Part shown: positions 46,113-53,081 of the stretch, piece after piece
How the letters are laid out: each line of letters starts with the position of its first letter
Numbering within the stretch: position 1 is the stretch's first letter
Assembly (NCBI GenBank): GCA_000955875.1
Contig: JYOE01000021.1
Span: 62,001-126,000, forward strand
Reading direction: 5' to 3'
From: Terrabacter sp. 28
GTDB taxonomy: Bacteria > Actinomycetota > Actinomycetes > Actinomycetales > Dermatophilaceae
Length of the DNA stretch: 64,000 bases
The notes under the pieces: model-generated
Databases searched by the model: none
What the model saw: only the letters and a program-made list of their open reading frames with translations
Told to the model about the DNA's origin: nothing
Program-made: the position numbers and the translations under genes

Positions 46113-48539
46113 TCAGCCGGCAGGCGTGCGCAGGCGGGCCAGCCAGACGCCGTCGGTGCGGCTGACGATGTCGGTCAGGGTGGCGAGCTGCGGCGACACC
46201 CGGCCCGATCGCTCGTCGGCCACGATCCAGCGCACGCCTCGGTCGCGGTAGGCGGTCGCGAGGTTCTCGGCCGTCGGGCCCTTGATGAGGGCGAGCTCGG
46301 CGTCGAGGCGCGGCTGGTCCCAGAACGGGGCCACCACGTAGCTCTGTCCCGGCTTGTCGAGCTGCAGCACCCGCGGCGCGTAGCCGTAGCCACCGACGTC
46401 GGTGCGCAGCCCGGAGAGGGCTGACACCGCGAAGTCGCGGTTGTCCGGCCGGCCGGAGGCAGAGACCCCGTTGAAGACGCGGTTGGTGGCGACGACGTCG
46501 CTCGGCGCCGCGTGCAGCCTGAGGTACTGGCCCGCCTCGAAGAGCGCCGGCGTCACCGCGGGGCGGCGGTCGCGATCGGTCGCCGCAGAGGGACTCGTCG
46601 CGACCCGGAGGTGCTTGAACGGCGACAGGGCCGGCGCGAGGGCCCGCACGCCGCCGGCGGCCACCGCCACGGCGAGCAGGGCCACCCAGGTCCCGCGGAC
46701 GACCGGCACGGACGAGCGTCGCCGGACGAGCCACGCGGCTGTCACCACGACACCGAGGCCGACGAGCAGCCCGAGGGTCGGGGTGAACCACGCAACGATG
46801 GCCTCGGCCTCGCCGTGCGGCCTGGTGATCGCGCTCGGTCGCCGCCCGCCGGAGCGGAGGAACCGGCGTACCGCCAGGACGACGAGCAGACCTCCCGCGG
46901 CGACCGCCCCGGCGAGCAGCACGCGCCCTCGGACTCGCCTCCACCGGTCGCGGAGGGGCTCGCGGCGCACGGGCGCGTCGGCGACACCCGCGTCCTGCCC
47001 GACCGCGGACTCCCTCCGGGCGGCCAGCTCGTCGCGCAGCCAGCCCGCGATGCCCGCACCGGACAGGACGTAACCGATGGGCAGGGCGGCGATGGCGAAG
47101 TAGTACTGGCTGCCGCTCGGGTGCCGGAAGGTCAGGGCGGCCAGCACCCCGCCGACGATGGTCCCGATGCCGAGCCAGCCGGCGGGGTCCCTCGGCCGTC
47201 GACGCACCAGCACGAGCAGGCCCAGCGCCGGGAAGAGCGTGGGCGCCCATCGGCGGACGAAGGAGACGACGACGGCCACGATCCCGGCGCCGGCGCTGCC
47301 CTCCGGGCGCCCGAGGACCAGCGTCTTCTCGAACTGTGGCCAGAACGAGGGGGTGAACCGCAGCCCGTACGACCCGGGGTAGAGGAAGAGCACGGCCAGC
47401 GCCGTGACGACGGCCAGCAGGCCCAGGCAGAGGCCGTAGCGCCGCGCCGCGGTCCTGAGGCGCCCCGACCCGTCGGCTCGCCGGCGCCACTCACCGATGA
47501 GGACGGCGATCCCGGCCAGCCCCACGCCGCAGATGACGACCGGCACCTGGGCCGACTTGGCCCCGGCCGCCCCGACGGCGAAGAGGGGCAGCAGGGCTGC
47601 GGGGGCGAAGCGGTCGGACGGCCCGCGGCGCAGGACGGCGAGGAGCGCGCCGACGGACGCGAGGCCGAAGACCCAGCCCAGCGCCGCCGTCGGGCTGAGC
47701 TGCCAGTAGTTGGGCACGGCGACGATCGGGGGCTGCACCCAGGTGTCGACCGCGATGGGACGCACCACGGCGAGCGCGGCGGCGGCGCCGAGGCCTCCGG
47801 ACCAGTGGCCGGTCACCTGGTGTCCGACGGCCGCCGCGAGCAGCAGCAGGATGACGACGAGCGTCGCGGGCAGCACACGCGTCGCGATGTCGAGGTCGTC
47901 GATCCCCGTGCCGCTCAGCTGGGCGGCGACGGCGTGGAAGAACCAGTGGTAGCCGAGGGGCTCGCCGTCGACCATGGGGTAGCCGGGCACCAGCTCGCGC
48001 CTCAGCTCGCCGGTGAGGGCCGTCTGGTAGAGCACGTCGGTGTTCCACAGCTCGTACGTCGCCGTCGGTCGCGGCGGCATCAGTGCCAGTCCACCGACCC
48101 AGACCCAGCGCACGGCGACGAGCACGAGGACGGTCAGCGTGGCCCACGCCAGCGCGGGCCAGGAGCCCGCGGCCACCTCATCGGCGTCGCCGCGGCCCAG
48201 GACGCGCCTGCGGGTCGCGGGGACGGCGAGGAGCGCGGCAGCGACGACGGGGCCGACGACCAGCAACGGCAGGCTCAGCCCCACGAGGTGGGCCAACAGC
48301 CAGGTCAGCAGGGCCAGCACGAGCCCGGTCGGGCCCGCCCAGCCGAGATCGGTGGCGGCGACGCGCCCGCCTCTGACGGCGCGCACCGCCACCCAGCCGG
48401 GGAGCAGGATCCCGAGCAGGACCACGGCGAGCCACCACAGCGTCATCCCGACGGCCGAGCCCGTGCGTGTCAGGGCAAGCAGCAGTGCGGCCCCTGACAC
48501 GAGGAGCAGCCCGGCCTCACCAAGCCCCCTGTAGCGCAT
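46113..48539 (-). CDS. Large polytopic membrane protein, GT-C-like glycosyltransferase candidate
   Basis: A protein of about 808 residues with some 14-16 hydrophobic segments and a C-terminal extracytoplasmic domain of about 180 residues. Features include ELWNTDVLYQTALTGELRRE and GEPLGYHWFFHAVAAQ in the first outer loop, an arrangement seen in GT-C membrane glycosyltransferases, and a late VATNRVFNG. The C-terminal part (DVVATNRVFNG to WIVADERSG) resembles the end domains of DUF6541-like or mannosyltransferase-like proteins. The start at 48539 is tentative, without a clear ribosome site. It lies between rpsI and glmM, behind a terminator and tandem repeats. A cell-envelope sugar transferase role is inference. 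Confidence 0.68.
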   Translation of the reverse strand: MRYRGLGEAGLLLVSGAALLLALTRTGSAVGMTLWWLAVVLLGILLPGWVAVRAVRGGRVAATDLGWAGPTGLVLALLTWLLAHLVGLSLPLLVVGPVVAAALLAVPATRRRVLGRGDADEVAAGSWPALAWATLTVLVLVAVRWVWVGGLALMPPRPTATYELWNTDVLYQTALTGELRRELVPGYPMVDGEPLGYHWFFHAVAAQLSGTGIDDLDIATRVLPATLVVILLLLAAAVGHQVTGHWSGGLGAAAALAVVRPIAVDTWVQPPIVAVPNYWQLSPTAALGWVFGLASVGALLAVLRRGPSDRFAPAALLPLFAVGAAGAKSAQVPVVICGVGLAGIAVLIGEWRRRADGSGRLRTAARRYGLCLGLLAVVTALAVLFLYPGSYGLRFTPSFWPQFEKTLVLGRPEGSAGAGIVAVVVSFVRRWAPTLFPALGLLVLVRRRPRDPAGWLGIGTIVGGVLAALTFRHPSGSQYYFAIAALPIGYVLSGAGIAGWLRDELAARRESAVGQDAGVADAPVRREPLRDRWRRVRGRVLLAGAVAAGGLLVVLAVRRFLRSGGRRPSAITRPHGEAEAIVAWFTPTLGLLVGLGVVVTAAWLVRRRSSVPVVRGTWVALLAVAVAAGGVRALAPALSPFKHLRVATSPSAATDRDRRPAVTPALFEAGQYLRLHAAPSDVVATNRVFNGVSASGRPDNRDFAVSALSGLRTDVGGYGYAPRVLQLDKPGQSYVVAPFWDQPRLDAELALIKGPTAENLATAYRDRGVRWIVADERSGRVSPQLATLTDIVSRTDGVWLARLRTPAG

Positions 48540-48639
48540 GGCAACGAGGGTGCCATGCCCGCTCGCGAGATTCTCCCAAGGGGGGCCTTTTCGCGTCGCC
48601 GTCGGCGGCGATCTGACAGGCGGTGCGCGGAACCCGTCC

Positions 48640-48687
48640 CCGGAACAGGGCCCGGAACAAGGCCCGGAACAGGGCCCGGAACAGGTC
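48640..48687. repeat. Four 12-base tandem repeats
   Basis: CCGGAACAGGGC at 48640-48651 and 48664-48675, with one-base variants at 48652-48663 and 48676-48687. They are contiguous, without spacers. Confidence 0.9.
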
Positions 48688-48696
48688 CTGGGGACG

Positions 48697-48732
48697 GCAC
48701 AGGCCCCCGAGCCTTCGCTCGGGGGCCTGTGC
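48697..48732 (-). terminator. rpsI terminator
   Basis: Perfect 16-base arms (48697-48712 and 48717-48732) with a 4-base loop begin 68 bases after the rpsI stop. No T tract follows. Confidence 0.85.
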
Positions 48733-48799
48733 GCGGCCGGCATCCAGCCGCATCGGGGACGACCGGCGCGAGCAGGTGCGCTCGCCGCCGGCCGGACCG

Positions 48800-49306
48800 T
48801 CAGCGCTTGGAGTACTGCGGAGCCTTGCGGGCCTTCTTGAGACCGGCCTTCTTGCGCTCCGGGACGCGGGCGTCGCGGGAGAGGAAGCCGGCCTTCTTGA
48901 GGGCGGGACGGTTGAGCTCGGTGTCGACCTCGTTGAGCGAGCGGGCGACGCCGAGACGGACCGCGCCGGCCTGGCCGGAGGGGCCACCGCCGTGGACGCG
49001 GACGAGCACGTCGTAGGAGCCGTCGAGCTCGAGCAGCGTCAGGGGCTCCTTGACGATCTGCTGGTGCACCTTGTTCGGGAAGTACGCGTCGAGCGTGCGG
49101 CCGTTGATCTTCCACTCGCCCGTCCCGGGGACGATGCGCACACGGGCGATGGCCTGCTTGCGACGACCGGTGGCGGCGCCGGGGGTGGAGACCTGGCGGG
49201 CGCGCTTGGGCTCGCCGAGCGCGTCGGTCGCGGAGGACTCGCTCGTGTACTCGGTCAGCTCGGGCTCGTCGGTGTCGAGGACGTCCTCGTTGATGATGTC
49301 AGTCAC
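48800..49306 (-). CDS. rpsI: 30S ribosomal protein S9
   Basis: A 168-residue S9 of the small ribosomal subunit. The conserved part starts at about residue 45 (GRRKQAIARVRIVPGTG) and ends in the tRNA-contacting tail KKARKAPQYSKR. The first 40 residues form an acidic extension (DTDEPELTEY) seen in actinobacterial S9. It follows rplM by 50 bases. Confidence 0.98.
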   Translation of the reverse strand: MTDIINEDVLDTDEPELTEYTSESSATDALGEPKRARQVSTPGAATGRRKQAIARVRIVPGTGEWKINGRTLDAYFPNKVHQQIVKEPLTLLELDGSYDVLVRVHGGGPSGQAGAVRLGVARSLNEVDTELNRPALKKAGFLSRDARVPERKKAGLKKARKAPQYSKR

Positions 49307-49356
49307 TGGGTTTCTCTTTCTTCGCAGTCAGTGCTCGGTCGGGCTCAGCCGGGCGC

Positions 49357-49800
49357 TTACTGCGCGACCTGGGAGATCTCGAAGGGGACGGGCTTCTGGG
49401 CCGCGTGCGGGTGCTCGGCGCCGCGGTAGACCTTGAGCTTGGAGAGCTGCTGGCGGGCCAGCGAGTTCTTCGGGAGCATGCCGCGGATGGCCTTCTCGAT
49501 GGCCTTCTCGGGGCTCTTGGCGAGCAGCTCGGTGTAGGAGGTCGCGCGCAGACCGCCCGGGAAGCCGGAGTGGCGGTAGGCCTTCTTCTGCTCGGCCTTG
49601 GCGCCGGTGAGGGCGACCTTGTCGGCGTTGATGATGATGACGAAGTCACCGGTGTCGACGTGCGGCGCGAACTGCGGCTTGTGCTTGCCCCGGAGGAGCA
49701 CAGCGGCCTGGCTCGCGAGTCGGCCGAGGACGACGTCGGACGCGTCGATGACGTGCCACGTGCGAGTGACCTCGCCGGGCTTCGGGGTGTAGGTGCGCAA
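49357..49800 (-). CDS. rplM: 50S ribosomal protein L13
   Basis: A 147-residue L13. The conserved actinobacterial N-terminus MRTYTPKPGEVTRTWHVIDA fixes the start at a TTG (49800); the longer open frame upstream has no similarity. Conserved GRLASQAAVLLRGKHKP, HSGFPGG and GMLPKNSLARQQL segments are present. The TTG and modest AAGG ribosome site suggest regulated translation, behind a leader of about 110 bases. First gene of the rplM-rpsI operon. Confidence 0.98.
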   Translation of the reverse strand: MRTYTPKPGEVTRTWHVIDASDVVLGRLASQAAVLLRGKHKPQFAPHVDTGDFVIIINADKVALTGAKAEQKKAYRHSGFPGGLRATSYTELLAKSPEKAIEKAIRGMLPKNSLARQQLSKLKVYRGAEHPHAAQKPVPFEISQVAQ

Positions 49801-49918
49801 TGGAGTCTGCCTTCGCTTCTGAAATGGTGGAGCCACTGGTGTGACGCTGGGCCCGGTCCGCGTCGCCGACTCCCTCGGGAGCATGGTTCGCCTGACGGCC
49901 CGCTGCACAACCTCACCA

Positions 49919-49947
49919 ATGTTACGGGGTGCAGCCCCGGCTCCCAA
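49919..49947 (-). promoter_or_regulatory. rplM-rpsI promoter
   Basis: On the minus strand TTGGGA (49942-49947) and TAACAT (49919-49924) are 17 bases apart, a strong sigma-70-type promoter. It implies a leader of about 112 bases before the rplM TTG. Confidence 0.7.
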
Positions 49948-50009
49948 ATCGCGCCGGGGCACCCCCGGAACAGGCCCTGACCTGCGAAGACGCGCTGATG
50001 CGGCTCGCA

Positions 50010-50056
50010 TGCACACATCTTGTGCAAACGAACTGTGCAAAGGTATTGTGCACACT
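50010..50056 (+). promoter_or_regulatory. Leaderless promoter with TGTGCA operator array
   Basis: TATTGT (50044-50049) is followed by 7 bases and the ATG at 50057, a leaderless start. TGTGCA occurs at 50021, 50034 and 50047, exactly 13 bases apart. An inverted copy TGCACA lies at 50010-50015, and the third copy extends to the palindrome TGTGCACA (50047-50054) over the -10. This looks like an autorepression site. Confidence 0.7.
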
Positions 50057-50692
50057 ATGGCTGCACGCGACCGCTCGATGGACCCCTCACCCGACCCGGA
50101 GGCCGGCGACCCCGACAATTTCTGGCTCACGCCCGAGAGCCTGCGGGTGCTCGCCCACCCGCTGCGTTCCCGCCTGCTCGGCGCGCTGCGCCGCCACGGC
50201 CCGTCCACGGCCACCGACCTCGCCACGCTGCTCGGCACCAACTCGGGCGCCACCAGCTACCACCTGCGCAAGCTCGAGTCGGTGGGACTCGTCCAGGACA
50301 CCGAGGAGGGCGAGGGCAAGCGCCGCCTCTGGCGGGCCAGCTCCGAGTTCCACTCGTGGCACCCCAGCGACTTCGAGGGCGACGAGGACTCCGAGACCGC
50401 CCTCAACTGGCTGACCCGCGACTACGCGCGGCACTTCAGCGAGCAGTACGACAAGTGGCTCGACGTCTCGACGACGTGGCCCACCGCGTGGCAGGACGCC
50501 TGCGGCTCGAGCGACGCCTCGGTGCTCGTGACGGCCGAGTCCCTCGAGGCGATGCGTGAGGAGATGTGGGAGCTCATCGAGCGCTACCGCCGGGTCGGGC
50601 AGGGCAACCCGCAGGCCCGCCGCATCGCCGTCTACGCCTTCGCCTACCCCTTGGACCTCGACCGGCCACCCACCGCGGGAGCCCGACGATGA
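50057..50692 (+). CDS. ArsR-type winged-helix regulator
   Basis: A 211-residue regulator. The winged helix-turn-helix (about 25-95) reads LRVLAHPLRSRLLGALRRHGPSTATDLATLLGTNSGATSYHLRKLESVGLV, shown here only to indicate the family in parts: LAHPLRSRLLGAL, LGTNSGATSYHLRKLE. The C-terminal half (about 95-205) is a tryptophan-rich helical domain without metal-binding cysteines, so it is probably ligand- or partner-responsive instead of metal-sensing. It is leaderless, and its stop overlaps the MFS start (ATGA). It is likely an autoregulated repressor of the transporter. Confidence 0.85.
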   Translation: MAARDRSMDPSPDPEAGDPDNFWLTPESLRVLAHPLRSRLLGALRRHGPSTATDLATLLGTNSGATSYHLRKLESVGLVQDTEEGEGKRRLWRASSEFHSWHPSDFEGDEDSETALNWLTRDYARHFSEQYDKWLDVSTTWPTAWQDACGSSDASVLVTAESLEAMREEMWELIERYRRVGQGNPQARRIAVYAFAYPLDLDRPPTAGARR

Positions 50693-52041
50693 GCCGCCCG
50701 CGCGTCCACGAGTCGTCACGGCGGCCGTATGCCGTCCTCTCCCCCACCGCGGCCCGCCGGGCGTTCCTGGCGCTCACCTTCACCCGCTGGTTCCCCGTGG
50801 GTCTCGTCGTCGGCCTGCTCACGCTCTGGCAGCTCGAGCGGGGCCTGACCGTCGCGCAGGCGATGACCGTGTCGTCGGCCGCCGGCCTCACGATCTTCGC
50901 CCTCGAGCTGCCGACGAGCGGCTTCGCCGACGCGTTCGGACGACGCCCCGTCTTCGTCGTGTCGGCCGTGGTCAACGTCCTCGCGAGTGTCGTGCTGCTG
51001 CTCGCCCACGCGTTCTGGATGTTCCTGGCGGCGGCCGTGCTCACCGGCATCTTCCGCGCGCTCGACTCCGGGCCGCTCGAGGCGTGGTTCGTCGACACCG
51101 TGCACGCGACCGACCCGGGAGCCGACGTCGACGGCTCGCTGGCCGCGCAGGGAACGGTGCTCGGCGGCGGCATCGCGGTCGGAGCCCTCGTGTCGGGCGC
51201 CCTCGTCTGGTGGCACCCGTTCACCGGCGCGTCGGCACTCGTGCTGCCCGTCGCCGTCTTCGTCGCCCTCAACGTCGTGCACCTGCTCGCCGTGCTCGTC
51301 CTGCTGCGAGAGCCCCGATCGGCCGAGCACGTCGACTCCTCCGGCGTGCGTCGGGCGCTCGCCTCGGCCAAGGAGTCGCCGGTCGTCGTGCGCGAAGGCC
51401 TCGGCCTGCTCCGCACCAACCCCGCCCTCCGCGGCATCGTCTGCGTCGAGATCTTCTGGGCGGTGGGCATGCTCGTCTTCGAGACCTTCCAGCCGATCCG
51501 TCTGGCCGAGCTCGTCGGGGGCGAGGAGCGGGCGGGCGCGCTCATGGGACCGGTCGCCGCAGCCGGCTGGGGCGTCTTCGCCCTGGGCGCCGCCCTCTCG
51601 GGCTGGACGAGCCGGCGCGTCGGCGTGGCCCGCACCGCGATCCTCGCCCGGGTGCTCAACGGCCTCGGTGCGGTCGTCATGGGTCTCGTGGCCGGTCCGG
51701 CCGCACTCATCGCCGCCTATGGCGTGACCTACCTGCTCCACGGCTCCGCGGGGCCGGCCCACTCGGCACTGCTGCACCGCGAGGCACGAGCCCGCAACCG
51801 CGCGACCGTGCTGTCGATCAACTCGATGGTGGCCTCGGTGGCCTTCGGGGTCGCCGCTCCCCTCTTCGGCCTGTTGGCCGACCGGGTCTCGACGCAGGTC
51901 GCGATGGTGTGCGCGGGCGCGTTCAGCGTGCTGGGCGCGTGGTTCTACCGCCAGGCCCGCCGCGCCGAGCAGGCACGCACGGCCGGAGCAACGGACACGG
52001 ACACGGACACCGTCGACGGGGTCACAGCGGCGGTGACGTGA
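50689..52041 (+). CDS. MFS transporter
   Basis: A 450-residue major facilitator with about twelve membrane helices and a FADAFGRRPVFV loop between helices 2 and 3 (MFS motif A type). The last residues encode a Thr-Asp repeat (TDTDTDT) from GACACG hexamers. ATG at 50689 overlaps the regulator stop by 4 bases. Its 3' end overlaps the convergent aldo/keto reductase gene by 20 bases. Probably an exporter controlled by the adjacent regulator; the substrate is unknown. Confidence 0.87.
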   Translation: MSRPRVHESSRRPYAVLSPTAARRAFLALTFTRWFPVGLVVGLLTLWQLERGLTVAQAMTVSSAAGLTIFALELPTSGFADAFGRRPVFVVSAVVNVLASVVLLLAHAFWMFLAAAVLTGIFRALDSGPLEAWFVDTVHATDPGADVDGSLAAQGTVLGGGIAVGALVSGALVWWHPFTGASALVLPVAVFVALNVVHLLAVLVLLREPRSAEHVDSSGVRRALASAKESPVVVREGLGLLRTNPALRGIVCVEIFWAVGMLVFETFQPIRLAELVGGEERAGALMGPVAAAGWGVFALGAALSGWTSRRVGVARTAILARVLNGLGAVVMGLVAGPAALIAAYGVTYLLHGSAGPAHSALLHREARARNRATVLSINSMVASVAFGVAAPLFGLLADRVSTQVAMVCAGAFSVLGAWFYRQARRAEQARTAGATDTDTDTVDGVTAAVT

Positions 52042-52978
52042 TCTCGTCGAGCTCGGCGAGGTCCTCGGCCGTCGGCTCCCAGAGGCCCGCGCGCACGTTC
52101 TCGACGACCTGCTCGGGACGCGTCGCGCCGGCGATGACGGAGGCGACGGCCGGCTGGGCGGCGAGCCCGCCGATGGCGACGTCGATGGGCCGCAGGTCGC
52201 GCTGGACGGCATACGCCTGGAGGCGCTCGATCGTGTCCCAGTCGGCGGCGGCGAGCCGGTCGGGCAGTCCGGCGAGCCGCGTGCCGGTCGGGGCGGACTC
52301 GCCTCGCCGGTACTTGCCGGTGAGCAGCCCCGAGGCGAGCGGGAAGAAGGGCAGCAGCCCGACCCCCACGTGCTCGCACGCCGGGACGAGCTCCTCCTCG
52401 ACGTCGCGTTCGAGCAGGGAGTACTCGTTCTGCGCGGAGACGAAGCGGGCCGTGCCGGCGGCGCGCGCCGTCCAGTCGGCGTCGACGACCTGCCAGCCGG
52501 TGAAGTTGCTGCTGCCGATGTAGCGGACCTTGCCCTCGGTGACCAGCTCGTCGAGGGCTGCCAGCGTCTCGTCGATCGGCGTGACGGGGTCGGGACGGTG
52601 CAGCTGGTAGAGGTCGATCCAGTCGGTGCCGAGACGTCGCAGGCTCGCCTCGACGGCCTTGCGCACGTAGCGCCGCGAGCCCCGCACGCCCCAGTCGGGG
52701 CCGTTGCTGCCCTGCATGTCCATCCCGAACTTCGTTGCCACGACGACGTTCTCGCGCTCCGAGCCCAGGGCCAGCCCGAGCATCTCCTCGCTCGCGCCCT
52801 GGCCGTAGATGTCGGCCGTGTCGAAGAGGGTGACGCCGCTGTCGATGGCCTGCCGCACGACGGCGTTGGTGCCGTCCTGGTCGAGGCGCCGGCCGAAGTT
52901 GTTGCAGCCGATGCCGACGGTGGACACGGTCAGCCCGCTGTCGCCCAGCTGCCGGTAGGTCATGTCAGGAGTCGTCAC
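52022..52978 (-). CDS. Aldo/keto reductase
   Basis: A 318-residue NADPH-dependent oxidoreductase with the complete catalytic tetrad D53, Y58 (FDTADIYGQG), K83 (ATKFGM) and H127 (YQLHRPD). VRYIGSSNF and a late VIAGATRPEQV, the cofactor-binding region, are typical of YdhF/YghZ-like members. GTG at 52978 is 6 bases after a TAGGTT box, a leaderless arrangement; an ATG 15 bases downstream is the alternative. Confidence 0.9.
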   Translation of the reverse strand: MTTPDMTYRQLGDSGLTVSTVGIGCNNFGRRLDQDGTNAVVRQAIDSGVTLFDTADIYGQGASEEMLGLALGSERENVVVATKFGMDMQGSNGPDWGVRGSRRYVRKAVEASLRRLGTDWIDLYQLHRPDPVTPIDETLAALDELVTEGKVRYIGSSNFTGWQVVDADWTARAAGTARFVSAQNEYSLLERDVEEELVPACEHVGVGLLPFFPLASGLLTGKYRRGESAPTGTRLAGLPDRLAAADWDTIERLQAYAVQRDLRPIDVAIGGLAAQPAVASVIAGATRPEQVVENVRAGLWEPTAEDLAELDEITSPPL

Positions 52979-52990
52979 TCGCCCAACCTA
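52979..52990 (-). promoter_or_regulatory. Leaderless-type -10 box of the aldo/keto reductase
   Basis: TAGGTT on the minus strand (52985-52990) ends 6 bases before the GTG. Confidence 0.5.
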
Positions 52991-53081
52991 TGCCTGCGCG
53001 CCACCCGGTCAGGGCGCAGCACCTGCACGCGCGAGCGCCGGCCCCCGCTCTCGCGGGGACCGGCGCTGCGTCGTGGGCGGG

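Larger units (their letters stand above)
48540..48799. other. Intergenic region with tandem repeats and rpsI terminator
   Basis: This 260-base region holds a perfect 16-base-arm terminator behind rpsI and four 12-base tandem repeats. A promoter for the large membrane protein gene should be here, but no clear -35/-10 pair is visible. The open frame on the minus strand runs through the region but encodes low-complexity Gly-Pro-Cys-Ser repeats unlikely to be translated. Confidence 0.55.

Noticed and set aside
48640..48687. Possible CRISPR array
   Set aside because: The repeats are 12 bases and contiguous, without spacers, and no cas gene is near.
46113..49115. A 1000-codon reading of the large membrane protein
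   Set aside because: The first 190 codons overlap rpsI antisense-free frames, a terminator and tandem repeats and encode low-complexity sequence; homology-like membrane sequence begins at 48539.
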